Of a stretch of DNA of 64,000 nt, positions 51,563 to 59,987 are shown in pieces. The position numbers and the translations under genes are program-made. The notes beneath the pieces were generated by a model, which worked only from the letters and a program-made list of their open reading frames with translations, had not been told where the DNA came from and made no database searches. Origin of the DNA: UBA5972 sp964567685 (GTDB lineage Bacteria; Pseudomonadota; Alphaproteobacteria; Rhodobacterales; Rhodobacteraceae); NCBI GenBank assembly GCA_964567685.1, contig CAZMNO010000001.1, positions 62,001 to 126,000 on the forward strand, written 5' to 3'. Position 1 is the stretch's first letter. Each line of letters opens with the position of its first letter.

Positions 51563-53137
51563 TCAGCCCGGCACCCCGGCCTTGCGAAGACCATCAAGAT
51601 AGAGCTCCAGCTGCTCTGGTCGCTGGATGTAGAACAACCGTTCCTCAGCGAATTTGAGGGTGAATTCGGGTTGCTCCTGCAAAAGCCGGGGTACCGTCTG
51701 TTCGGCCTTTGCCTGCTTGCCCGACAACGCCAGGGCCACTGCAAGATGGGCCAGCGCCCAGTATTGGCAATTGGGGATGATCCACGCCCGTTCTGGCCAT
51801 TCAACGGCACGCGGATAGTCACCCTTGAAGATCATCGCCAGCGCGCCATAGGACAGGAATGCCCAGCTTTGCGGATCGTTCGGGCTGAGCTCGATGGCCT
51901 TTTCGAACCAACCGATGGATTCGTTATAGTGCCCGTCATAGGCCAGCGCATCGCCCATGGCGCAATAGCCGGCCGAAAGTGTTGGGTTAAGATCGAGCGC
52001 GGCATTGCAGGCCGCCACCGCGGTTTTGTATTCGCGTCGTGCCAGAGCGATCCTTGCCTTGGCCATATAGAAAGCGGCGTTCTGGCCATCGAGTTCCAAC
52101 GCACGATCAACGGCCGCCAAGGCTGCATCCAGCCTTTCCTGGCTGGGTTCGGTGTTCCAGTAGACCATGCCCAAGACCACCGAAAAAGCCCACCAGGCGT
52201 GGGCTTCGCCAAACGACGGATCAAGTTCTGAGGCTTTCTTCAACAGCTCCTGGGCTTTCTCGTTGCCTGCGGCGGTGAAGCGATAGAAATGCGACAGGCC
52301 AAGGTGATAGCAATCCCAGGCTTGCAGGCTGGTGCGTGGAACCTGTTCAGCGCGGTGGCGTTCGGCCAGCCCAAGTTCAGGCTCGACACGGGCCACGACC
52401 TTGGCGGTTATCTCGTCCTGAAGTTGAAATACGTCCTCCATTTCACGGTCGTAGTTTTCGCCCCAGAGGTGGTCTCCGGATACGACGTCGATCAACCTTG
52501 CCCCGATCCGGATGCGATTGCCACCTCGCCTGACGCTGCCCTCAACAGCATAGTCAACGCCCAGATATTCGCGCAACTCGCTCATCACATTGGCGCGGTT
52601 CTTGAAACCGAACGCGGAGTTGCGGGCAATGACGCGGAGCCATCGGTGGCGGGATAATGAGGCGATGATATCTTCGGTGATGCCGTCGGCCAGGTACTCC
52701 TGATCCGGGTCGCCTGAGAGATTGCCAAAGGGCAGTACCGCAACGACGGGTTTCTCTCGCGCCGGTTTTGTTTCGGAGTTGGATGGCTCGGCTGTTTCCG
52801 AGTCAGGTTCCGCCACCTGATCGTTCGCCAGCGCCGCGACAAAGCGAAATCCGCGTCGGGGGATGGTACGGATAACGGCCTGATCGCGACCGTTGTCACC
52901 AAGTGCACGGCGCGCTGCATTGATACGGCTGCTGACGGTTTCGTCCGATACGATGCGGCCTTTCCACACAACATCGATCAGTTCGTCGCGCCCGACCACC
53001 CGGTCCGCGTTGCGAGCAAGATGCGCGATCAGGGTGAACACCTGCGGTTCAATCGCGACGGCCTCCTTCCCACAGCGCAGTTCGAAGCGCTGGGTATCCA
53101 GAGAAAATTCACCAAATCGAATTACATCATCCATCAC
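51563..53137 (-). CDS. wHTH / TolB-like / TPR regulatory protein
   Basis: A 524-residue protein with three parts. Residues 1-105 are an OmpR/CadC-type winged helix (PQVFTLIAHLARNADRVVGR, IRTIPRRGFRFVA). Residues about 135-270 are a TolB/FlgO-like domain (KPVVAVLPFGNLSGDPDQEY, DYAVEGSVRRGGNRIRIGARL as motifs). The remainder is a run of TPR repeats. No membrane span is seen between the first two parts, unlike CadC, so it is probably cytoplasmic. Its start is GTG or the ATG right after. Target genes and signal are unknown. Confidence 0.85.
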   Translation of the reverse strand: MMDDVIRFGEFSLDTQRFELRCGKEAVAIEPQVFTLIAHLARNADRVVGRDELIDVVWKGRIVSDETVSSRINAARRALGDNGRDQAVIRTIPRRGFRFVAALANDQVAEPDSETAEPSNSETKPAREKPVVAVLPFGNLSGDPDQEYLADGITEDIIASLSRHRWLRVIARNSAFGFKNRANVMSELREYLGVDYAVEGSVRRGGNRIRIGARLIDVVSGDHLWGENYDREMEDVFQLQDEITAKVVARVEPELGLAERHRAEQVPRTSLQAWDCYHLGLSHFYRFTAAGNEKAQELLKKASELDPSFGEAHAWWAFSVVLGMVYWNTEPSQERLDAALAAVDRALELDGQNAAFYMAKARIALARREYKTAVAACNAALDLNPTLSAGYCAMGDALAYDGHYNESIGWFEKAIELSPNDPQSWAFLSYGALAMIFKGDYPRAVEWPERAWIIPNCQYWALAHLAVALALSGKQAKAEQTVPRLLQEQPEFTLKFAEERLFYIQRPEQLELYLDGLRKAGVPG

Positions 53138-53242
53138 GCCTCTTGGGCTGAAATCCAGCGTCCTCCGGCACGCCTGACTTCAGCATAAGTCCACGAGGGC
53201 TACGGTCAACAAGGCGATTGTCAGGCCGTTCGGTCCCCAGAC

Positions 53243-54721
53243 CTAGTCCAGCGACATGCACATATACTTCATTTCAAGGTAATCCTCGGTGCCGTGGTGC
53301 GAACCTTCACGCCCCTGACCGGATTGCTTGACTCCGCCAAAGGGGGCGACCTCGGTTGAAATGAGGCCGGTATTGATGCCGACCATGCCGTATTCCAGTG
53401 CCTCGGCGACGCGGTAGACCCGGCCCAGATCGCGTGCGTAGAAATAGGAGGCGAGGCCGAAGATGGTGTCGTTGGCCTGCTTAATCACATCCGCCTCGTC
53501 TTTGAATTTGAACAGGGGGGCGACGGGGCCGAAGGTTTCGTCATTGGTGATCAGCATGTCCGGGGTGACACCGGTCAGGATGGTCGGCTCAAAGAAGGTG
53601 CCGCCAAGGGCGTGGCGTTTGCCGCCTGCCACGACTTTGGCCCCCTTGGCCACGGCGTCGGCGATATGTTCTTCGACTTTTTCAACTGCGCTTTGGGCAA
53701 TCAGCGGGCCGGTTGTGACGCCGTCTTCAAAGCCGTCGCCGACTTTCATGGCGGCAACCGCATTTGCCAGCTTTTCGGCGAAGGCATCATAGACCCCTTC
53801 CTGCACATAAAGACGATTGGCGCAGACGCAGGTCTGGCCGTTATTGCGGTATTTGGAGATCATCGCCCCTTCGACGGCCTTATCGAGATCGGCATCATCA
53901 AAGACGATGAATGGTGCGTTGCCGCCCAGTTCCATGCTCGTTTTCATGATCTGGTCGGCGGCCTGACGCATGAGGATGCGACCCACTTCGGTTGAGCCGG
54001 TGAAGGTCAGTTTGCGCACGGTCGGGTTTTCGCAGAACTCCTTGCCGATGGCGGAGGATTTGGTTGAGGGGGCCACGCTGAACACGCCTTTCGGTACGCC
54101 GGCGCGTTCGGCCAGCAGCGCCATTGCCAGTGCTGAGAGCGGCGTTTCGGCGGCCGGGCGAGCAACGAAGGTGCAACCAACGGCAAGTGCCGGGGCGACC
54201 TTGCGCGCGATCATGGCGTTGGGAAAATTCCACGGCGTGATCGAGGCGACAACCCCCACGGGCTGTTTGATCACGGTGATGCGTTTGTCGGGCTGGTGGC
54301 CGGGGATGGTTTCGCCGTAGATGCGTTTGGCCTCTTCTGCGAACCATTCAACGAAGCTGGCACCATAGAGGATCTCGCCCCTGGCTTCGGCCAGGGGTTT
54401 GCCCATTTCCGCGGTCAGGATGGCCGCAAGGTCGTCGGCGTTTTCCACCATCAGGTCGTACCAGCGACGCAGGATTGCCGCCCGTTCCTTGCCGGTTCTT
54501 GCGGCCCAGTCCTTTTGCGCCAGATGCGCGGCCTTAATGGCGCGCCGGGTTTCGGCGACATCAACATCGGCGATTTCACAGATGGTGTCCCCGCGGGCGG
54601 GGTTTGTTACGGCGAATGTCGCGCCGTCATCCGCATCGATCCATTCCCCGGCAATGAAGGCCCTAGTGCAGATCAGGCTTGCGTCATTCAGCGTCAGCGC
54701 AAGGTTGGTTTGGTCAAGCAT
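53243..54721 (-). CDS. gabD: NAD(P)-dependent succinate-semialdehyde dehydrogenase
   Basis: A 492-residue class I aldehyde dehydrogenase most like GabD. Motifs are ITPWNFPNAMIARKVAPAL, LTFTGSTEVGRILM, MELGGNAPFIVFDDADLDKA with the general-base Glu, the catalytic Cys in NGQTCVCANRLYVQ, and EVAPFGGVKQSGQGREGS at the end. It would convert succinate semialdehyde from GABA to succinate. No gabT is near. Divergent from the alpha/beta hydrolase gene. Confidence 0.9.
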   Translation of the reverse strand: MLDQTNLALTLNDASLICTRAFIAGEWIDADDGATFAVTNPARGDTICEIADVDVAETRRAIKAAHLAQKDWAARTGKERAAILRRWYDLMVENADDLAAILTAEMGKPLAEARGEILYGASFVEWFAEEAKRIYGETIPGHQPDKRITVIKQPVGVVASITPWNFPNAMIARKVAPALAVGCTFVARPAAETPLSALAMALLAERAGVPKGVFSVAPSTKSSAIGKEFCENPTVRKLTFTGSTEVGRILMRQAADQIMKTSMELGGNAPFIVFDDADLDKAVEGAMISKYRNNGQTCVCANRLYVQEGVYDAFAEKLANAVAAMKVGDGFEDGVTTGPLIAQSAVEKVEEHIADAVAKGAKVVAGGKRHALGGTFFEPTILTGVTPDMLITNDETFGPVAPLFKFKDEADVIKQANDTIFGLASYFYARDLGRVYRVAEALEYGMVGINTGLISTEVAPFGGVKQSGQGREGSHHGTEDYLEMKYMCMSLD

Positions 54722-54827
54722 GGCGGGCCCTTTGTCTTTGGACTGGAATCTGATCCGCGCGATCTGTCACAAATCCCTTTTCTTCGCAAGGGTCGGAGGG
54801 ATAGGGTTAATTGAAGAGGGTGGTCAG

Positions 54828-55643
54828 ATGCCGGATATTGACTGGGATGATGCATATGCCAACGGTGCCTATATCGCGGGGGCCGATGACTATCCGCCGC
54901 GCTGGGCAAGTGAGGCTAAGGCGTTTCGTGCGGCGCTGAAAGCCCGTGGCAGGGCTGAGATTGACGTTGCTTACGGTGATCACGCCCGTGAGCGGTTTGA
55001 TCTCTTTTTGCCAGAGGCCGCGCCGCGTGGTCTGGTGGTTTTTGTGCATGGTGGCTATTGGCGGGCATTTGACAAATCAAGCTGGTCGCATCTTGCTGCC
55101 GGGGCGCTGGCGCGGGAATTTGCGGTTGCGATGCCGAGCTACCGGCTGTGCCCTGATGTGCGCATTGCCGATATCACGCGCGAGATTGCGGCGGCGATTG
55201 ACATGGCAGCCGGGCAGATTGCCGGGCCGATCCATCTGATCGGGCATTCGGCAGGGGGGCATCTGGTTTCACGGATGCTGTGCGGTGATATGCACTGGTC
55301 AGCCTGTTTTGCCGAGCGGATTGCGCGGGTGGTTTCGATCTCGGGGTTGCACGATCTGCGCCCGCTTCTGAAAACCGCGATGAATGATGATTTTCGGCTG
55401 GATGCAGCGGAGGCCGAGGCCGAAAGCCCGGCGCTGCATCGGGATGTCATTCCGATCCCGGTTGTGGCCTGGGTTGGCGCGGATGAGCGACCGGCATTCA
55501 TTGATCAGGCGCGTCTTCTGGCCAGGGAATGGGACAATGCCGAGGTGGTGATTGACCGCGGCAGGCATCATTTCGATGTCATTGATGGTCTGGCCGAGGC
55601 GAATTCACCGCTGGTCCGGGCATTGCTGGGGGAACAGGGGTAG
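54828..55643 (+). CDS. Alpha/beta hydrolase (kynurenine formamidase-like)
   Basis: A 271-residue alpha/beta hydrolase. The oxyanion motif VVFVHGGYW, nucleophile elbow HLIGHSAGGHL (Ser), an acid near WVGADERPAF and the final histidine in DRGRHHFDVIDG fit the BD-FAE/kynurenine formamidase-like group. GAGGGTGG precedes the ATG at 54828; a longer in-frame stretch upstream has no support. Activity on formylkynurenine is only one possibility. It is transcribed away from gabD. Confidence 0.87.
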   Translation: MPDIDWDDAYANGAYIAGADDYPPRWASEAKAFRAALKARGRAEIDVAYGDHARERFDLFLPEAAPRGLVVFVHGGYWRAFDKSSWSHLAAGALAREFAVAMPSYRLCPDVRIADITREIAAAIDMAAGQIAGPIHLIGHSAGGHLVSRMLCGDMHWSACFAERIARVVSISGLHDLRPLLKTAMNDDFRLDAAEAEAESPALHRDVIPIPVVAWVGADERPAFIDQARLLAREWDNAEVVIDRGRHHFDVIDGLAEANSPLVRALLGEQG

Positions 55644-55647
55644 CCGA

Positions 55648-56016
55648 TCACGGATGCGCTGCTTCGTCGTAGCGAACCACGTCATCCTCGCCCAGATAGG
55701 CCCCGGTCTGAACTTCGATGAGATGCAGATCGACCTTGCCGTGGTTTTCCAGCCGGTGCACGGCCCCGATCGGAATGTCGATGGACTGGTTTTCGAAGAG
55801 TTCCTGAACGCAGTCGCTGATCGTCACCCGGCCCGATCCGGACACTGCGACCCAGTGTTCGGACCGGTGGAAGTGGCTTTGCAGGCTGAGGGCCCGACCG
55901 GGTTTGATCACCAGATGCCGCACCCGGAAGCGGGGCTGTTCGGTGAGGGATTCACTGATGCCCCAGGGGCGTTGATCGGGCGTTGCAAATTGCTTTTGGG
56001 AGGTCTGAATGTTCAT
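55648..56016 (-). CDS. Cupin, mannose-6-phosphate isomerase type II-like
   Basis: A 122-residue single-domain cupin like the C-terminal isomerase part of bifunctional ManC/AlgA proteins: RPWGISESL, HLVIKPGRALSLQSHFHRSEHW as motif region and VPIGAVHRLEN-like IPIGAVHRLENHG. Here no GDP-mannose pyrophosphorylase domain is attached. It may act as a stand-alone mannose-6-phosphate isomerase or a sugar-binding protein. An inverted repeat lies about 90 bases upstream of its start. Confidence 0.82.
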   Translation of the reverse strand: MNIQTSQKQFATPDQRPWGISESLTEQPRFRVRHLVIKPGRALSLQSHFHRSEHWVAVSGSGRVTISDCVQELFENQSIDIPIGAVHRLENHGKVDLHLIEVQTGAYLGEDDVVRYDEAAHP

Positions 56017-56102
56017 TGAAGCACTCCATTATTATTGCCGCGTTGCACCACGATTAGGGTTGGTTGGTAAATGAAGTATGAAGGAAACGCATACAATCAG
56101 AC

Positions 56103-56121
56103 TGTTTCCAAAACGGAAACA
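56103..56121. promoter_or_regulatory. Inverted repeat upstream of the cupin gene
   Basis: TGTTTCC and GGAAACA are separated by five bases, forming a perfect seven-base dyad 87 bases before the cupin start. It could be a regulator's operator or part of the promoter; no regulator gene is adjacent. Confidence 0.4.
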
Positions 56122-56226
56122 ATCCGGCGGGTGACCTGTTCTGTGTGAGCAAAGGTTGGCATTTGTTAGCGATCCGCTTAGCTGGATTATGTGTTTCTGT
56201 TTGAAACCCGCGCACCTGTCTCGAGT

Positions 56227-56420
56227 CCGCCACTTGAAAAAACACCAGGCGCGGATTCAAGGGCGAAGCCCGCCGCGCATCGCCGACGCGCAGCCATGCG
56301 GCGGCGATTGGCTGAAGTGCGCGCAACCGCTGAGAGGTTATTCGGATTTGGCGTGTATAAAGTGCCAGAACACCAGTGTCGGATCGCCCCCGCGCGCGTC
56401 GGCAATGCGCGGCTCTGTGG
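56227..56420 (+). repeat. Intergenic repeat, copy B (194 bases)
   Basis: Co-linear with 15813-16006, same orientation and same length, sharing CCGCCACT, GCGCGGA, AGGGCG, CCGCGCATCGCC, GGCGATTGGC, ATAAAGTG and CTCTGTGG in order. The two copies are diverged but clearly related. This copy fills most of the gap between the cupin gene and the end of the P1 peptidase gene; I see no gene in that gap. Confidence 0.6.
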
Positions 56421-56438
56421 CATATTCAGCCAGAGGCA

Positions 56439-57443
56439 TCAGGAGCCGAATTTCTCCTGCCATGTCGGCAGCGTGTCACTGGACGTGGCTTGAGCCAGAT
56501 AGACCGCGCGCGCAATGGCGCGGGCAAGGCAGAGGCTGGCGGCGTGGCCCAGAAGCAAAGGATCGGTCATCGGGTTGCTCAGCGGCTTTTCACCGGTTGC
56601 GGCGGCAAAGACCAGATCGCCGTCAAAAGGGGAGTGGCTCGGGAAGACGGCGCGCGCCATGCCGTCATGGGCGGCGATGGCAAGGCGGGTGGCCTGCGCC
56701 TGTGTGAGCATTGCATCGGTAGCGACGATGGCGATGGTGGTGTTGGCCCCCTTGCTCAGGGCGGGAAACGGATCAGGTTCGTGCTGCGGATCTAACATGT
56801 TGGTTGGGGCGGGACCGAAGCCACCGAATTCCGCGTCGATCTCATGCGGAGCGGCCCAGAAGTTTTTCTGCCCGAACTGCACCGCAGAGCCAAGGGGGTT
56901 GGCGGCAACCAGCGCTCCGACCGTCAGGCCGCTGGTCAGGCGGAATGAGGCTGACCCGAGCCCGCCTTTCAGATCCATCGTGGTTGCACCGGTTCCGGCA
57001 CCGGTGGTGCCAAGGTCAAAACCCTGGTCTGCGTTGGCAAGGGCTTTGGCACCCAGCCGTTTGTAAGGATTTTCTGCCCAGTCCTTGTCACCGCCATTCA
57101 GAAGATCAAAGAGGATCGCACCGGGGACAACAGGCACGCGCGCCGTGCCGACCTGAAATCCGCGCCCCATTGCGGCCAGCCCGTCGGCAACGCCTGAGGC
57201 TGCATCAAGACCGAAAGCCGATCCGCCGGAGAGCACAAGCGCGTCGACCTCCTGCACCAGTTTGTCGGGTTGAAGGAGGTCGGTTTCACGACTTCCCGGT
57301 GCACCGCCCATGACGTGAACACCGGCGGTGAAGGGTTTTTCGCCGAGAAGCACGGTTGCGCCGGATTTCAGGCGTTCGTCACTGGCATTGCCGACCTTGA
57401 GCCCTGCGACATCGGTGATCAGGTTTTTCGGACCGGGTCTCAT
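56439..57443 (-). CDS. P1 family peptidase (DmpA/BapA-type, Ntn hydrolase)
   Basis: A 334-residue member of the self-cleaving P1/S58 aminopeptidase family. Typical blocks are LITDVAGLKVGNASDERL at the N terminus, VLSGGSAFGLDAASGV, LKGGLGSASFRL and NTTIAIVATDAMLTQAQATR. In DmpA the corresponding site before IIVVVATDA is the self-cleavage point with a Ser nucleophile; here it reads Thr, so the nucleophile is probably Thr. I start at MRPGPKN (57443); residues upstream run through a repeat-like element. Confidence 0.87.
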   Translation of the reverse strand: MRPGPKNLITDVAGLKVGNASDERLKSGATVLLGEKPFTAGVHVMGGAPGSRETDLLQPDKLVQEVDALVLSGGSAFGLDAASGVADGLAAMGRGFQVGTARVPVVPGAILFDLLNGGDKDWAENPYKRLGAKALANADQGFDLGTTGAGTGATTMDLKGGLGSASFRLTSGLTVGALVAANPLGSAVQFGQKNFWAAPHEIDAEFGGFGPAPTNMLDPQHEPDPFPALSKGANTTIAIVATDAMLTQAQATRLAIAAHDGMARAVFPSHSPFDGDLVFAAATGEKPLSNPMTDPLLLGHAASLCLARAIARAVYLAQATSSDTLPTWQEKFGS

Positions 57444-57493
57444 GAAGGGCCTTGGACGCTGATTGCGCGGAAGCTGCGGGAGCCTCTCCTTTC

Positions 57494-57551
57494 GGTGGCA
57501 AAGCCACCTGACGGGCAGAGGGCAGGAGTATTTCTGAAACAATGAAGATGA
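57494..57551 (+). repeat. Short hairpin-plus-tail intergenic element, copy 2
   Basis: GGTGGC-AAA-GCCACC (57494-57508) is a perfect six-base stem, followed by GGGCAGGAGTATTTCTGAAACAATGAAGATGAA-type tail. It resembles the element at 44013 in having a hairpin, a GGA(G/T)AT(A)TT block and an A+G-rich end. It lies between the P1 peptidase and SDR genes, both on the minus strand. Confidence 0.45.
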
Positions 57552-57573
57552 ATGCGTGGTTTGCCGCCAAGGC

Positions 57574-58314
57574 TCATATGCAGCGCCCTCCATCGACTTC
57601 CATGTCGACGCCGGTGATCATGCTGGCTTCATCTGAGCACAGGAAGGTGGCGGCATTGGCCATGTCTTCAGCGGTAGAAAAGCGCCCGAGGGGGATGGTG
57701 GCGAGGAATTTGGCGCGCATTTCCGGGGTGTCTTCGCCAAGGAAGGATTTCAGCAGCGGGGTTTCACCGGCAACCGGATTGAGCGCGTTGACCCGGATGC
57801 CAAAGGGGGCAAGCTCGATAGCCATGGTTTTGGTTGCGGTGATCATCCAGCCTTTTGAGGCGTTGTACCAGTTGAGCCGGGGCCGGGGAGAGACGCCTGC
57901 CGTTGAGGCGATATTAAGGATAGTGCCTGATTTACGGGATTTCATATGCGGCACCATATGGCGAGCGGTCAGGTAGACCGAACGGATATTGACGTTGATC
58001 ACGCGATCAAAATCGGCTTCGGACACGTCTTCAAGCGGGGTTGGTAAATGGGTGACGCCTGCGTTGTTGACGAGAATATCGATCTGTCCGAACTCTGCGA
58101 TTGTGGCTTTGGCCATTGCTTCGACGCTGGCATTGGAGGAGACATCGGTTTCTATCGCCGTCGCGCCCAGTTCGTCAGCTACCGACCTTGCTGCGTCGCC
58201 GTTGATATCGGCAAGCATGACCTGTGCCCCTTCGGCTCGGAATTTGGCGGCTATTCCTGCTCCGAAGCCTGATCCGCCTCCAGTGATGATGGCCGATTTG
58301 CCGTTCAGTCGCAT
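57574..58314 (-). CDS. SDR family oxidoreductase
   Basis: A 246-residue classical short-chain dehydrogenase with the nucleotide loop TGGGSGFGAGIA, NNAGV at strand 4, catalytic Ser in NIASTAG, Tyr and Lys in YNASKG, and PVAGETPLLKSFLG. A C-terminal VDGGRCI closes it. Start at MRLNGKS (58314). Substrate is unknown; similar proteins act on 3-oxoacyl, sugar or hydroxy-acid substrates. It is separated from AlkX-like by about 65 bases. Confidence 0.9.
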   Translation of the reverse strand: MRLNGKSAIITGGGSGFGAGIAAKFRAEGAQVMLADINGDAARSVADELGATAIETDVSSNASVEAMAKATIAEFGQIDILVNNAGVTHLPTPLEDVSEADFDRVINVNIRSVYLTARHMVPHMKSRKSGTILNIASTAGVSPRPRLNWYNASKGWMITATKTMAIELAPFGIRVNALNPVAGETPLLKSFLGEDTPEMRAKFLATIPLGRFSTAEDMANAATFLCSDEASMITGVDMEVDGGRCI

Positions 58315-58380
58315 GCTGCTCTCCTCTATTCTGCGGCTGAGTGTGCGGTGTTTGACGCTTTCGTGCAAGCGTCTGGCTGA

Positions 58381-59556
58381 TCAGGGTGTCGGGGTGGCCC
58401 AACCAATTGAAGCGAGACCTGCGAGGCGGGCGAAACGTGCAAGCTCGGCATCGAGTTTTGCGCGGCGTTTTGGTGTCCACATCACTTTTGGCTCTGACCA
58501 GATGCCGGTCACGGTGAGTGTGGATTCTTCGCGGTTGGCCTTGAGTTCCATGCGGCCGACAAAGCGGTCACCTTCAAGCAGAGGATAGACGTAATAGCCC
58601 CAGATGCGTTTGGATTTTGGTACGAACATCTCGTTGCGGTAGTCAAAGCCAAAGAGGCGCATCAGGCGTTGGCGGTCGCGAATGGCCGGGTCAAACGGGT
58701 TGAGAAGGCGAAGCCGGGAGGAAGGGACGGGCAGGTTTTTGAGGCGGGTTTCGATGTCGGGTGGGGCGAGCGTGTCTATCCAGCCGCCATCACTGGTTTG
58801 AAAGCTGACCGGGCAGAGGTCTTTCTGTGCGTTGCTGACCCAGATTTTGGTCTCTTTTGCGTCCATTGCCGCCCAGAAACGCTGGATTTCACCGGGGGTG
58901 GCAAAAGAAAGCCGGTCAAGGGCGCTTTGGCAGAGCCGGTTGATCTGGTCGCTGTCGGATATTTCCTGCGCGCGGTAGGGGGCGGGGATGACCCGGTGGC
59001 TGAAATCGTAGTATTTGTTGAAATTCAGCCGGTACGAAGTTGTCAGCTCGCCCGCATACCACATCTGATCGAGCGCCTTTTTATGTGGCGGACGCGACCA
59101 CATCTGGCGTTCGCCGGTGATCTTGGTGTCAAAATCATTGCTGGAAAGCGGCCCCTCATCGATGATGCGATCACGGATTGCCTGCAGTTCACTGGCGTTG
59201 AGACCGGACTGATACCATTCGTGCCGGGCGGTTTTTTCGCCAAGGCGGCGGAACTGGCGTTGCCACATTGGATAGAATGAGATCGGCAGCAGCGAGGCGT
59301 CATGGGTGAAATGTTCAAACAGGGCGCGTTGATCGGCAAGGGCGGACCACAACATCGGTTCGCGGTAGTTCTGGTTGCGGCTCCACAGGATATGATGATG
59401 CGCGCGGGTGACGTTGCGGATCGTGTCGATCTGCACGAACCCGAGGTTTTCAATCACCGCCATCAGATCGAGAGGGCCTGTGGGGGTGTGCGAGAGACCG
59501 CAGGACCAGAGCCAGAGGTGGCGGGCCTGACGGTTGGAAATGCGCAAAGGTGTCAC
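58381..59556 (-). CDS. ycaQ: YcaQ/AlkX-type winged-helix DNA glycosylase
   Basis: A 391-residue HTH_42-family protein, the group that unhooks DNA interstrand crosslinks and removes bulky alkyl adducts. The catalytic motif reads QID (Gln42-Ile-Asp44 in FVQIDTI), the QxD form of the AlkX/YcaQ branch rather than the QxQ of AlkZ. The tandem winged-helix region lies around residues 100-300. Start is a GTG that overlaps the thioesterase stop (GTGA), so the two are translated together. Confidence 0.88.
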   Translation of the reverse strand: MTPLRISNRQARHLWLWSCGLSHTPTGPLDLMAVIENLGFVQIDTIRNVTRAHHHILWSRNQNYREPMLWSALADQRALFEHFTHDASLLPISFYPMWQRQFRRLGEKTARHEWYQSGLNASELQAIRDRIIDEGPLSSNDFDTKITGERQMWSRPPHKKALDQMWYAGELTTSYRLNFNKYYDFSHRVIPAPYRAQEISDSDQINRLCQSALDRLSFATPGEIQRFWAAMDAKETKIWVSNAQKDLCPVSFQTSDGGWIDTLAPPDIETRLKNLPVPSSRLRLLNPFDPAIRDRQRLMRLFGFDYRNEMFVPKSKRIWGYYVYPLLEGDRFVGRMELKANREESTLTVTGIWSEPKVMWTPKRRAKLDAELARFARLAGLASIGWATPTP

Positions 59557-59978
59557 GTGCCGGTTACCAGAAAGCGGAGCATATGCGCCCGGAGGTCTTC
59601 TGATATCTTCACGGCCTTTCGGGATTTCAAATCCATCAGAACGGTCTTGAAGTCGGTTCTGAAGACCTGTTGATCGTCACTGGTACGGATCAGGCGGTGG
59701 CGAAAGACGGCGGAACGGTTACCGATCTTTTTTACCGAAGAAAGCTGGTAGACGATATCACCTGCCAACACCTCGGCATTGAATATGCTGTCTGCATGAA
59801 CAACGGCGAAAGACAGTTGCCGCCCGTCGGTCATGTCGCTGCGATCAATGCCGAAAGCCTGCTGCAGGCCGAACCCGCCATCGCTGGCGAAAACGAAATA
59901 GCGCGAGACCTTCATATGCCCGAGGATATCGCAGTCGGTCGGGTCGATGACGCGGCGGGCGGTTTCGATTTCCGGCAA
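59553..59978 (-). CDS. Thioesterase family protein (hotdog fold)
   Basis: A 141-residue 4HBT-type acyl-CoA thioesterase-like protein. The catalytic Asp region DPTDCDILGHMKVSRYFVF and the helix ASDGGFGLQQAF are visible, with a beta-sheet ending in RLIRTSDDQQVFRT. Acyl substrate unknown. It is in a unit with the glycosylase gene (overlap) and the aldehyde dehydrogenase lies nine bases upstream on the same strand. Confidence 0.85.
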   Translation of the reverse strand: MPEIETARRVIDPTDCDILGHMKVSRYFVFASDGGFGLQQAFGIDRSDMTDGRQLSFAVVHADSIFNAEVLAGDIVYQLSSVKKIGNRSAVFRHRLIRTSDDQQVFRTDFKTVLMDLKSRKAVKISEDLRAHMLRFLVTGT

Positions 59979-59987
59979 GGCTCTCTC

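Noticed and set aside
54399..54827. Upstream in-frame extension of the alpha/beta hydrolase
   Set aside because: It runs antisense over gabD, while GAGGGTGG and an ATG at 54828 give a normal-length protein.
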